Made by a program: the position numbers and the translations under genes. From Gonatopus flavifemur (taxonomy: Eukaryota; Arthropoda; Insecta; Hymenoptera; Dryinidae): 64,000 nt of DNA. This document shows positions 44,098-55,300 of the stretch, one piece after another. Every line of letters begins with the position of its first letter. Position 1 is the first letter of the stretch. The stretch covers positions 1 to 64,000 of the forward strand of contig JAFFJZ010000047.1 in the NCBI GenBank assembly GCA_018340375.1, read 5' to 3'. A model generated the notes under the pieces. That model was not told the DNA's origin and searched no databases. It was given only the letters and a program-made list of their open reading frames with translations.

Positions 44098-46431
44098 ATG
44101 GCACTCACTCGTAGTGCTCATGCTCATGGTCCCTGCCCATTTTTTGGTGCACCAAAACCACTACCACCGGCGGTTCTTCCCACCAATGCCGATATCGTAA
44201 AATGTTGGAATGAAGTCAAGTATGACATGGCAGTAAAGTCTAGTGACTGTAAACCTGGAAGGAACTTGAGCTTCTCAGACGTGGCAAACATTGTAGCTCA
44301 ACAGATTGAGTCAATATATTCCACAGCTTCGATTCCTGTCGTGTGTTACACAAGAGTCGTTCAAAAGATCAAGCAACTGCATGATTGCTATTATGCACTT
44401 CGTAAATCATATCAAAGGGACAAAACCTGGGCTGGAAAAAAGAATAAGTACAATGACTTCATTCATAAATCTTATAACACATTATTTGACATATCATCTT
44501 GCAAGTGCAAGATGACACTACAATGCAATTGCAGAAAAACCTTTGAGAAATGTATTTGTCCAAATCCTGTAGTTGTCAGCTGCAATTGCCGTGAGGATAG
44601 GGAAATACCTACATTGGAACTCAAGTTTCTCTACGCACAAAGACACCTCAGAATAGGTAAAATTGGATTGACGGTAGATAAGGAGGAAACACAGAAACTT
44701 ACATCAAAGTTACAAAGAAAAGCTCGTCAGCTTAATCTGCTCAGCGTGCAAATACAAGACTTGCCTGGTCCCTCCGTTGGCAGTACCGATCCGGAAACAG
44801 AAGAGACAAATTTTGATGTTGATGATGATTCGGACTTTCAGCCCACACGTTTTTCGTCTGCCCTGTCAAGAAGCTCAAAGTCCTCACAGATGCGCCTGTC
44901 GCTTCCAACAACTGCTTTGACAAGTACTCGTTTTGGCCTGTCTGACAGAGCAACAGCTGCTATCACATCTACCGTGCTGAAAGACCTAGGTCTTGTTACT
45001 GATAGTGATACATCTCTGATCGTTGATAGGAGCAAAATTAGAAGAGAAAAAGAAAAGTGCAGAGTAAAACGTACTAATTTAGAGCGACGGGAACATCAAA
45101 TGAACGGCCCAATGTGTGTATACTTCGATGGTAGGGCAGATAACACTTTAGTGTTGGTTGAAAAAGGGGTAAAACGATACCAATCTGTAAAAAAAGAGGA
45201 TCATATTACAGTAATTGAGGAACCGGGTTCAAAGTATCTTTGCCATCTAGTACCTACTTCCAAAAGTGGAAAGGACACTGCTTTCTGCATCATAGACTAT
45301 TTCGAAGAAAATGAAATAGATACTTCTAAAATTGAAGTAGTTGGGACTGATGGGACAGCAACAAACACTGGCTGGAAACGGGGAGCAATTAAGTATATAG
45401 GAATGCGTTTGAAGGGGCCAATACAGTGGGTGATCTGTCTTTTACATTTCAATGAGTTACTTTTGAGGCATCTTGTAGAAACATTTGATGGTACAACCGC
45501 AGGACTGAAGTCTTTGAGTGGCCCTCTCGGCGAACGGCTGGTTGGTTGCGAGTCTTTGCCTGTAGTTGCATTTAATAAAATTGAATGTGTCATTCCACAA
45601 ATTGACCCACAAATTCTGAGTAAAGACCAGAGATACCTACATGACATTGCCGTTTCCATTGCTGCTGGGTCTTGTTCCTCGGACCTAGCGAATCGAGATC
45701 CGGGACCAATATCTCATGCTCGGTGGTTGACGATAGCGAACCGGTTCTTGAGACTATATATTTCATTTGAAAACCCACCTGAAAATCTCATCAACATTGT
45801 TACATACATCATGACTGTATACGTACCCATGTGGTTTGAAATTAAGACAAGATCTTCAATAGTTGAAGGACCTAAGCATATTTTTGAATGCATCAAGGGA
45901 TGTAGAGGCTTACCTGCAGAAGTCCAAGAAGTGGCGAAGAAAGTTATTCAAAGGAATGCCTTCTTCGCCCATCCCGAAAACCTTCTTCTTTCGATGGTTA
46001 TGGATGATAGGCAGGATGTTCGGGAGCTGGGCCTTCGGCGAGTATTGAAATCCAAAGAAACTACCACAAAGGGTAAATCTATCAGAAATTTCTTAGTTCC
46101 GGCCATAAATTTTGATGCTCATGATTATTTTGATATCATAAATTGGTCTGCAACCAAAATCACATGTCCACCTCTTTTGGCAACCCTTTCATCAGCTGAT
46201 ATTGCAGACTTGATTTCTCAAGGAGAAAGACCAACTCTTCCTCTGAATCTAGCAGACATACCCTGTCATACTCAAGCCGTAGAGCGCAGTGTGAAGCTAG
46301 TAACACAGGCCTCTTCAGCAGTTTATGGTCATGAGAGACGTGATGGTTTCATAAGAACTACACTCGCCTCTCGTGCTACCATGTCAAAATTTGAGACCAA
46401 ATCGGAATTCGCAGTCCCTGAATGTGCATAA
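44098..46431 (+). CDS. Putative transposase of an unassigned family, intact, 777 residues
   Basis: I do not recognise a named family. The ATG at 44098 (MALTRSAHAHGPCPFFGAPK) matches the start of copy B. Residues 135-164 hold a cysteine cluster of CxC pairs (CKC, CNC, CIC, CNC), probably zinc-binding. An acidic, Ser-rich linker follows (about 215-260). The C-terminal half has conserved acidic and His motifs: Asp418 in GTDGTATNTG, His450 and Glu453 in HFNELLLRHL, and Glu729 in CHTQAVERSVKLVT. These are candidates for an RNase H-fold DDE core. Other motifs kept between copies are DQRYLHDIA, SDLANRDPGP, SHARWLT and FAHPENLLLSMVMDD. Similar uncharacterised multi-copy proteins occur in other arthropods (recollection, not a search). 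Its position between TIR-type ends and repeated occurrence support a transposase role, which is an inference. Confidence 0.75.
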   Translation: MALTRSAHAHGPCPFFGAPKPLPPAVLPTNADIVKCWNEVKYDMAVKSSDCKPGRNLSFSDVANIVAQQIESIYSTASIPVVCYTRVVQKIKQLHDCYYALRKSYQRDKTWAGKKNKYNDFIHKSYNTLFDISSCKCKMTLQCNCRKTFEKCICPNPVVVSCNCREDREIPTLELKFLYAQRHLRIGKIGLTVDKEETQKLTSKLQRKARQLNLLSVQIQDLPGPSVGSTDPETEETNFDVDDDSDFQPTRFSSALSRSSKSSQMRLSLPTTALTSTRFGLSDRATAAITSTVLKDLGLVTDSDTSLIVDRSKIRREKEKCRVKRTNLERREHQMNGPMCVYFDGRADNTLVLVEKGVKRYQSVKKEDHITVIEEPGSKYLCHLVPTSKSGKDTAFCIIDYFEENEIDTSKIEVVGTDGTATNTGWKRGAIKYIGMRLKGPIQWVICLLHFNELLLRHLVETFDGTTAGLKSLSGPLGERLVGCESLPVVAFNKIECVIPQIDPQILSKDQRYLHDIAVSIAAGSCSSDLANRDPGPISHARWLTIANRFLRLYISFENPPENLINIVTYIMTVYVPMWFEIKTRSSIVEGPKHIFECIKGCRGLPAEVQEVAKKVIQRNAFFAHPENLLLSMVMDDRQDVRELGLRRVLKSKETTTKGKSIRNFLVPAINFDAHDYFDIINWSATKITCPPLLATLSSADIADLISQGERPTLPLNLADIPCHTQAVERSVKLVTQASSAVYGHERRDGFIRTTLASRATMSKFETKSEFAVPECA

Positions 46432-46439
46432 TTCTCCAC

Positions 46440-46520
46440 GCCCACGTTTGGTTGGTTGGTTGGGCAGGGTGTGGGTGGAACTTGCCGTGCAGCCACCTTC
46501 CCGTGGTGAGTTCTGAGTCG
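46440..46520 (+). other. Conserved 81-nt block after the stop codon (copy C)
   Basis: Begins 8 nt after the TAA stop. It differs from copy B at 6 of 81 positions while the last ~120 coding bases differ far more. It contains GGTTGGTTGGTTGGGCAGGG and possible pairings GAACT/AGTTC and CCAC/GTGG. Confidence 0.78.
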
Positions 46521-46804
46521 TTCAAGGAAGGACGGGCCAAGAGCTGCACATCTTCGGCCCCTTAGGGGAAATAACGAAGGAAGGGGAATACTTTCTTTAC
46601 TTTTAGCCTTAAAGTTGCCTTATGTACGAAAAATCAAGTCAATAGTTCAGTATTTGCATCTTCTGCAATACGAACTGCTTTTAACGAAACTTGTTCATCT
46701 TCACCCCTTCGAGGGGCTTGGGGGTGGAGGGGGGGGGTAGAAGAGAGGTATGCGGCATTCTCCCCCTATTCTACACTTCAAAACAATGTTATGTATAAAA
46801 AATG

Positions 46805-47018
46805 AGCTTGACCGGACAGGATTCACACCTCCTACAGTTTTTCGTATATCTGTTCAAATTTGTTCAAATTCGGAAAAATTTTGAACGCGATGCGCGAACC
46901 GAAGATATTGTCCGATTTCGAAAATTTTCTTTTCCCTGTGTTTGTGTTAACGAGTAGCAACTTTCCCGCACTATTATGATTCCATTTGAAAACTTTTTTG
47001 TTTTTCGCTCCGGTCTAA
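46805..47018. repeat. Right terminal region of copy C
   Basis: Near-identical, in inverse orientation, to 2782-2995 of copy A. It shares the order of motifs with the copy B repeat (AAAAAAG, GTTGCTACTC, ATCGGA, CGCGCAT), so the two subfamilies have related ends. Confidence 0.82.
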
Positions 47019-47067
47019 TATACATATGGTAAAAAATAGTATACAGATTGTACACATACAATCTATA

Positions 47068-47312
47068 CACGGAGAAAAAAGATTTCGAACTTCTAACGAA
47101 TTTGTTTTTTTTTTAGTATATCGGAGAACGCAACGATGACAATTCGCTATGTTTACGAACTGATTCGTTACAATTATCAGTCCTCCGATAATTTTGCGAC
47201 GCGTGATTCGCTAAGAAAGTATTGACGTTCATTTTAGCGAACTTGCTTGCTGCTCATATAATAACAAGCGAAATTCTCGATGTTCCAGCGAATTCTTTTC
47301 TTCCCTTGTACA
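47068..47312. repeat. Possible ACACGGAGA-type MITE
   Basis: Starts ACACGGAGAAAAAAGATTTC; an imperfect inverse (GAATTCTTTTCTTCCCTTGT) lies at about 47291-47312. Internal TTCGC/GCGAA motifs recur. The ends match less well than in its relatives. Confidence 0.45.
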
Positions 47313-47430
47313 CGGAAAAAACGCAACACAACTGGTCACTGGGCCACAAAAGAATAAGCAAACAGGATGTTAGAAAATTCTCAGCATATTACTAGTTCAT
47401 GTTATAATAAGAACGAGTAGTTTTCACATA

Positions 47431-49578
47431 CCCCTGGTAAAAGGGAAGCATGTAATAAAAAGTGTCAGAAACGTAGTTGAAAAGTATTTGGAACGTGGAT
47501 TTAAGCGTATACCGAACGTCAGGTTGCGACGTCCTTCAGCCTTGGTATTAAAAACCTGCAAAGGAATATAATTAGAAATTTGATTCAGTCAAAATAAGAG
47601 GAACGATCTCTCTTACCTGAGTAGTACTGCTTACGCAGTACCTCATGTGAGTCGGAACCCTCCACCTTGGGAAATAGCCCCCCGTCCCATCGACTCGAGG
47701 AAGCGTACCTTTGGAAAACAGCTAACGAAGAGCCCAAGACGTGAACGACTCGCCTGAGTTGTCGATTCACGGCAACAATCCATTTTGTTGCAAGGTACCT
47801 GCGAAAAATATATTAATAAATATATGGGGAAGTAGCATCAAAGAAAGGAACGATACGATGGTTGTTTTATCCGAACGTATTCCCCATACAAACCTGTAAT
47901 AAAGAGGGAAAAAGGGCGTTGGTCGTATTGTTTATAATAATATTAATAAATAGAATTGAGTATAGATTATCAAACCTCACCTCGCCGACTCCAAAGAGTC
48001 ACCGCGTAGAAATATCTCTCACTAGACTCGACGTACACGACACTCGCGCAAAACGTGGTAGAGAATAAATAAAAGAATTAACGCGACACTCATCACACGC
48101 GTAACTTAACAGTCGCGAAAGGGTTTTCTCGAGCCGAACATAACCCTGAAAACTCGCGAACGCGAAATATGACAGTTTGTAAACAAACCCGTCAACCATG
48201 TTGGAAATTTTACGCGCAACGCGCAAGCGCGAAAATAACACGGGCAAGCTATATCAAAAGACGAAGACACAGCCATGCTCGGCGGTTGAGTTTCGAACCA
48301 CCAGATGGCTTGTCGCACTACCGCGTTATCCATGAGTGAAAGTGAGCTTCTGGGTTTTATAGGAGGCTCAAACGGAGGCATAATCATCTTCTCTCCCGAC
48401 TTGTCTGCTTACACCAGACACTGTTTTGGAAAAGGTGGAAGCTTGCGCCTTACCTATAGGGGAAGAAGGTCTGATCGTAGTGCGCAGCACTCGATTAATC
48501 TTAGCTAGGTTTTCCTAGGGAAGAGGAGGCAGTAGCCGGGAATAAACCGCTGCTGAAGAGTCAAGAAGGGTTAGGGCACATCCTGGACGGAGACGGTAAT
48601 AGTCCTCTTCGGGCCGTAGGGCCACTCTCTCACGGCCACCAAGGGTTAGATAGAGCCACATTCTGACGGCTCCTCCCATTGGGTCATCCTCTCACGGCCC
48701 CATGGGACATAGGAAATAACACCCGTTTCAGTCCAACCAATCGGGAACTTTTATTAGAGCCTACTCTTAGGCCGAGGTAATCTCGACCAATCACAACTCG
48801 CGACTCCGCGCATGTAGAATAATCCTAAGGATTATTAATTTTCACGTCACGAACGGATCAACGGGGGTCCCTTTCACTCGGAACCGACCAATAACGCGTC
48901 ACTTTCCGTTGGATCCATCCAAAATAACGATATAATCGGGTTATACGACTGACTGACATAGACTTTCCGTGTGCACACGAAGTAGGGTTATATAGTCCGG
49001 ACTGATAAGTTCATCTTCCGCTAGATCCTACTGTCGCAATTAGTCAATAGCTTCTGCGCGAGCTCCTAACATTTCTTATTCCTTTGAGTTTACTTTAAGG
49101 CTCTCCTCCAATCAGTGACTTGTTACGGGTGACTAACCCGAATTGTAATTAGTTCTATTTTATTCTGTTTATAATAGAAATTTGTTCGAAAACTCGAAAT
49201 AGCTTCAATTTGTCTGTCTTTCAATGATCTGTGACACGCGTTCCCCAACCCATCCTAATCGAACCCTGGATTCTGACGAGCCAGAGGTATCATTTGGGGG
49301 CTAACTCGTCAAGTTAGCGATAACTGACATTCATCAACGCGAGTAATGGTTTGAAACGTTACAAGGTGGAACATTAGGAGTGGTTCGAACGTATCTTTGA
49401 AGTGTGTGAAGCGTATCGGAAGAAACAACAATTTTATGGAGACCGGACTTTACGCCCGGAAGCGTAGTTGGAGAGTGGATAGGAAGCATATAAGAAGTAA
49501 TAGAAAAGTAATCTGAGACATTCTTACCCTTCTATTACTCTTTATGACACGCTGCCCTTCCACCAGGGTCGACCGGAA
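47431..49578. other. Unexplained ~2.1-kb GC-richer insert
   Basis: This segment interrupts the foldback left arm. Its edges are CCCCTGGTAAAAGGGAAGC on the left and GCCCTTCCACCAGGG on the right, an imperfect inverted pair, but no target duplication is seen. It is visibly richer in G and C than its surroundings, with CG-rich runs near 48090-48250. It contains no long open frame. GTACTGCTTACGCAGTAC near 47628 is palindromic, and CTCTCACGGCC recurs near 48630 and 48690. A tRNA-like sequence lies at 48280-48350. A solo LTR, a non-autonomous TIR element or captured host DNA are all possible. Confidence 0.5.
48280..48350 (-). tRNA. tRNA-like sequence (Arg-like) within the insert
   Basis: On the minus strand ACTCATGGATAACGCGGTAG resembles a D-arm with A box, and GGTGGTTCGAAACTC resembles a B box about 38 nt further on. 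A TCTTTT run follows near 48258. The layout is like tRNA-Arg, but the stems are not convincing. Probably a tRNA-derived sequence rather than a working tRNA. Confidence 0.4.
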
Positions 49579-50363
49579 ATCTCTCACCACAGTAACCATT
49601 ACTCTGTTCCACAGTACACTGAAAACATGAATGATTATCATATTCACGGTTGCCGTTAACTTTTACGATAATACAGATTCCCTGCAGCAGTAGAACCCTC
49701 GCTTTATAAAGCAAGTACAAGTACTGTGTCTAGAAACAAATGACTCACCTGATAAATTTTCGTCATTCTAGTCCAACACAGTAACCATTCCTGTGCTAGA
49801 TAAGAACTGCCACTTCACGTCACACGACCACTGATCTAGGTATACGAGATGAATATGGAATTCAGGGTGATCTTGCATCCATTATACAGGGCGTCCCATT
49901 TGAAACAGGACAGCTGAATAACTCTTCAGGGAATGGAGGGGGAAAAAAATTGTTTAGATGAAAGTTGTAGGGTTTAAAAGGGGCCATGAGATGATGACCT
50001 TGAATTTGACCTTGAGGTCAATTTTGAGCATAATTGATGGTCAAAGCATGTTTTTTCAAATGAGAAACCCTAAGTTCGACCTCAGAAATGGAAAGAGCGG
50101 AAAATTTTACGTCCGACTATGTCAACATATCAGGTCATTTATAGGTCATTTGAAGGTCAAAAAACCATTTTCTATGGATTTTCACGGAAAAGCCTCAAAC
50201 GAGTTGGTTCTCTGACCAAAGTTATTAAAGTTAAAGTGAAACCCCACGTTTCGACCTTGAATTGAAAGTGAACAGAACTAACCTTCAGAGTTTATTCTCC
50301 ATATCAGTACGAAAATGATCATTAGGAAGTTTTCATCGTTTACGGTGTAAGTGCGGGTTCAAA

Positions 50364-51425
50364 ATGGTTTATTCACCTAACGAATGTGTTGGTATTTTAA
50401 TGATCTTGGGTGAGTGTCGCGGAGCGTATCAAAGAGCGTCACGATTGTACAGAGAGCTGTTTGGAGATCGGCAGCATCATCCTTCTCCAGAAGTCATTCG
50501 CCAAGTTGAAAGAAATTGTCGACAAGGAAGGATTGGTCAACGCCGAAACAATCAAGGTTTCAACTTTGATGACCCTCGATGCGTTGCTGTTTTAGCAATA
50601 ATACACATGAATCCTCATGTTAGTTGACGTGATATTGAACGCGATTTGGGTATTCCACGCAGTACGGCACACAGAATTCTACCAGCTGCTCGATATCATC
50701 CGTACCACATCACACTGACCCAAGAATTATCTCAACAAGATATGCAGAATCGGGTTAACTTTTGCCATTGCGCTTTACAGAGATTGAACGAAGCGCCCGA
50801 TTTCTTTCGATATGTTCTTTCCAGTGATGAATCAACGTTTCAAAGTACTGGCTTGTTAAATCGTCACAATAGCCACTATTGGTCAGCGCAAAACCCGCAC
50901 TGGACTCAACAAGTTGATCATCAGCATCGGTGAAGTATAAATGTTTGGTGTGGAATTCTAGACAATCAAGTTATTGGGCCGTATTTTTTTGATGGAACTG
51001 TTAACGGTCCTAATTATCTACAGTTTTTACAGAATGAATTACCAGTTCTCATGGAAGATGTGACATTAGCAACTAGGCAGAGGATGTGGTATCAGCAAGA
51101 CGGTGCACCACCACACTTTGCTTGATGTGTGAGGGATTATCTAAATATCCATTTCCCCAATCGTTGGATTGGTCGAGGTGGATTTGTACTGTGGCCGGCA
51201 AGATCTCCTGATCTCACCCCTCTGGATTTTTATTTGTGGGGTTACGTGAAAAATGTCGTTTATACCAACCGACCAACAACACCTGTGGATCTACAACAAC
51301 GCATCAGATACGCAATTGCGAATATTCGTCCAGAAGTTTTTCAGTCTGTTCTTGGAAACTTTCGACGCCGGCTGGAGTTATGTATTGAAGGAAATGGCGG
51401 TCAATTCGAACATCTCCTGCAATAA
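50364..51425 (+). pseudogene. DD41D mariner transposase with three in-frame TGA codons
   Basis: Starts MVYSPNECVGILMILGECRG and keeps one frame for the full 353 codons to FEHLLQ. Catalytic residues are in SSDESTF, QQDGAPPHF and SPDLTPLDF; the last two are 41 residues apart, as in the copy at 14909-16000. The only lesions are TGA codons at 50628 (after HMNPHVS), 50934 (after HQHR, where Trp is expected) and 51124 (after PPHFA, where Arg is expected). Each is one transition from CGA or TGG. There is no frameshift. It is inactive as read with the standard code. Confidence 0.9.
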
Positions 51426-51642
51426 GTGTGTCTTACCCGTCAACGGATTTGTGCCATCTGTAATTATAAAACAACGAACTGGAAAAATAAATAATTTTTT
51501 AATTATTGTTTCAAATTTGGCATTCATTATGGTTCTCAAGGTCGAATTCAAGGTCGAAACGTGGGGTTTCACTTTAACTTTGATAACTTTGGTCAGAGAA
51601 ACAACTCGTTTGAGGCTTTTCCGTGAAAATCCATAGAAAATG

Positions 51643-52369
51643 TAACGCGGCCTTCGCCGAGTCGACACGAATTTGAGACGAAAAGATTTTAAATTGCATG
51701 AAAAGGAATGTAGTGAATTTATATATATATATATATAGATCGAACAAATGGACTGTATGAGGGACCACGAAAATGTCGAGAAATGGATGTGAGGAAAGAG
51801 TGAGGGGTCTGTAAGAAAAGACAGAATTATAAACTATGCATATAATTAATCAAAATTGTCCTTGGTAGAATTAACAAAATAATAGAATCACTCATTGACT
51901 TGCGTACCAATAATCATCAACAAAATCAATCTTAGAATTTGAATAAAGTTATTCCTGGCCAGGAAAGAAATGACTTACAACTAAGTGGTGGCCACCAACG
52001 CTTTGTATAGGAGATGTATCCACGTTGATCATGTCGTGGCTGAGAAAAGAAGATCCGTGGTTATCCGGAGGTGGAATCTCGAACTTTAACTGTATGTTAA
52101 ATGAACGAAAGAACGTCTTATGTCTGGTCGAATCACGTATATTTAACACCGCACTTCAGACAGAGAAGAGAGAAATTTGAGTTCACGCACAATACCATGT
52201 GGTTCTTGCGGAGATCGTGCGAACAGCCCTTCGGCGTGAGTAATTAGAGCACGACTGATTGAAAGGTGGGGATCAGCAAGCAAGTGACCATAGACGAAAT
52301 CTCCTTCTTGCGAATAATTAGAAGGTGGGAGGATGTCATTCGGGTTGCGATTATAGAGGCGATCGAACA
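51643..52369 (-). repeat. BEL 2 3' LTR
   Basis: On the minus strand it begins TGTTCGATCGCC and ends CCGCGTTA. It matches 59149-59875 except for T versus C near 52092 and A versus G near 51771. An (AT)n run of equal length lies in both LTRs. Frames across it are not genes. Confidence 0.95.
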
Positions 52370-52387
52370 TCACCCCCCACCAAAATG
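52370..52387 (-). promoter_or_regulatory. BEL 2 polypurine tract
   Basis: On the minus strand TTTTGGTGGGGGGTGA immediately precedes the 3' LTR, matching the tract of BEL 1. Confidence 0.75.
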
Positions 52388-52399
52388 AATATTTTTGAA

Positions 52400-55300
52400 C
52401 TAATTCTCTTCTGTCGCATCTTCCTTGACCGGAGTAGTGTCCTTTGATTTGAAAGGTAGTCGACTGAGATCTGTTACTGGTCGAGTTAAGATTCCTGTTG
52501 GAGTACGAATTTTTACGACTCGAACAACCCCGTCGTTTCCGGGAAGCCCTTCCAAAACCCGCCCGAGACTCCATAAATTCGGAGTGATTGAAGGCTCGCG
52601 TAGAATCACTAAAGTCCCAGGTTCAAGGTTCGGGCATTGACGGTCCCACTTGGGCCGTTGCATCAGAGTGTGTACATACTCATCCGACCATCGTCTCCAG
52701 AAATCCTGTACACATCTTGTTATCAGCGACCAGCGTGTTGATAGGGTTGTGGGTAGGGTTGACGAATCGAGTTCTGGTCTGCTCAACAGAAGAGGTGCTC
52801 CCACCAGGAAGTGTCCGGGCGTCAAATAGTCGAACCCATCTGAGGGGTTAGAGGAAAGCGGACATAATGGGCGTGAATTCAGTATCGCTCCGATTTTGGC
52901 TAGGAGTGTTAGCAGTTCAGAAAGAGTGAGCATTTGATCTCCCATTACTCTTCGCAGGTGGTGTTTCGCGCTCTTTATCGCAGATTCCCATGATCCGCCG
53001 AAATGAGGTGCGGCTGGTGGGTTGAAGTCCCAACTGATTTGACGTTCGTCGCAATAGCGAATGATCCGTTCGTTGTCTTGTCGCAGGGTTGTGACTGTCT
53101 CTCGTAGAACGCGAGCTGCGCCTATGAAATTCGTTCCCATGTCGCTGAACATCTTACTAGGTATCCCGTGCCGAGCGATGAAGCGGTCGAACGCCGCTAA
53201 GAAGCTGGAGGTAGATATATCTTCGACTACATCTAAGTGCACGGCCCGCGTGCTCATACATATAAACAATACCATCCATGCCTTATAAGTTCGCGCATTT
53301 TTTCGCTTATTTTCCTTAACAAAGTATGGACCGGCTAAGTCGACCCCAGTATGAATGAACGCGCGCACCTGCCGAAAACGCAGACTCGGGAGACTTGCCA
53401 TGAACGGCTCGATGGGAGTGGCTTCGAAACGGTAGCATGAGAGACATTTGAAAATGAATCTGCGAAGTAAAGAACGGATGCCTGGGATCCAAAATTTCCG
53501 CTGAATCAGAGATTGGAGGAGCTGAGGGCCTCCGTGCAAGGTAATCTTATGGAAATATGTGCAAAGCAGCTCTGCAAGCTTGCTTTGTCGCGGAATCAGA
53601 AGAGGGTGACGTTGATGAACGTCTAGAGGTGCATGAGTCAATCTACCCCCCACCCTCAGGAGTCCGTCGTTAGAAATAAAGGGGGTCAGGTGACGCACAA
53701 AACTTTTGATAGGTCGCTCTCGTTCCAGATCTCGAATTACATCAGCGTAGTGCTCTCTTTGAGTATGTCGGACGAGAGTGAGGAGTGCTTGATCGGTTTC
53801 TGCGGGGGTAATAGATCCGGAAATTCTGTCTTGTCGTTTAGTGCGAAGATTATGGCAAAAACGATAGACATAGCCTAGTACGCGTTGTATACGAGACAAG
53901 CACGAAAACTTATTTAATAACTGATTGACTATATGTTCTTCCGAAGCTGAGGTATCTCTCGAGGTTAAGAAGGTGGTGGTAAGTGCTTTGAGCTCCGGTA
54001 TCTCCGTCTCTAGAGAAGGTTTCGTAATTGGCCATGAATCTTCTGGATCTTTGAGAAAGTCGGGTCCCTCCCACCATAATCTATTGTCGATTATCGCATG
54101 TGGAAGGAGCCCACGTGATGCTAGGTCCACTGGATTATTCACTCCAGCAACATGTCTCCAACATGTTGGTGGGATAACTTCGAGGACTCGAGCAACTCGG
54201 TTCGATACGAAGGTTTTGAGGCGGTAGGGAGGAGTGCGAAGCCAAGCGAGAACTACTTCACTATCCGAGAAACAAATAATCTCATGAGGAGGCAAGGATG
54301 ATCGGAAAGTGGTCATCGAATTGAGCAGAGACGCCAGAAGTCGGGTGCCTTCTTACTCCAATCGGGGGATTGTGAGTGTTTTTAGAGGAGCCACTTCACT
54401 TTTGGCTTTTAAGAGGTACGTGTAAGTTGCTTCTTCCGTCATACGCACTTGTAGGTAAACGCAAGCGGCGTAGCCTTTCTCGCTGGCGTCGCAGAACCCT
54501 ACGAGAGTGTATATGGCCTTTCGTGATATATCCACTGAGCGTGGAATTTGAATGATAGATAGGTCTTTTAGTTGCGCATGGAACCTGTGCCAGGAATGTG
54601 TGAGATCCGGTGGGAGTTCTTCGTCCCATCCGACTCCCATCGTCCACAAATGTTGGATCAGATGTTTGATCCAGAACGTGATCGGGGCCAGATATCCCAT
54701 TACGTCAAATATACGAGCGACTTGCGAGAGAATTCCCCTCTTTGTAGCAGTTGCAGACTGTGTCCCGATCTCGTAGCAGAATACATCGTTGAGGGGATCC
54801 CATTTCAGACCGAGTAATTTTACATATTCAGAATGGTCAAAGGTGACCGAGGTTGCTCGCTGAGAGTCAGGAATGCGAGCTAATACGAGCGAGTGATTGC
54901 TTGAAATTTTGTGCAGTGTGAAACCACCGCGAGAGAGAAGCTCTTGGAGCTGCGAGTATAAGAGTTGGGCTGTCTGTTCATCAGGCACCGAGGAGACGAT
55001 GTCGTCTACATAAATGGAGGAGGTTAAGGCAACCGAAGCGAGAGGAAAAGAATGTCCATCGTCTTCCACCAACTTTTGAATTACGCGTTGGGCTAAGAAG
55101 GGACTGCAGGTGATCCCAAAAGGAAGGGTAGTAATTTCCCATTCCCGAATGGGAGAGGTATAATCGGATCGCCATAGGAGATGCGTGAATCTGGAGTCTG
55201 CTGAGTGTAGCCGAATACACCGAAACATTTGTGTTATGTCGGCTGAAAAGGCCACGTTATGTAACCTGAACTTCAATAGAATGTCCGCGATATCGGACTG

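Larger units (their letters stand above)
44098..47018 (+). mobile_element. Copy C: unassigned TIR DNA transposon, left end missing
   Basis: Contains the only intact gene of the family (44098-46431), the conserved 81-nt block (46440-46520), a further ~500 bp shared almost exactly with copy A, and a right terminal repeat ending CGCTCCGGTCTAA (47018). It is followed by TATACA, the inverse of the TGTATA target found beside copies A and B. No left terminal repeat is present upstream, where an RTE LINE ends 187 bp before the ATG. Confidence 0.85.

Noticed and set aside
50364..51425. UGA recoding as selenocysteine or read-through in the mariner
   Set aside because: The UGA codons replace Arg or Trp, no recoding element is evident, and a sister mariner has no such codons. 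Decay is simpler.
51949..52149. Short minus-strand frame repeated at 59455-59655
   Set aside because: It is duplicated because both copies lie in the BEL 2 LTRs; there is no sign of a protein.
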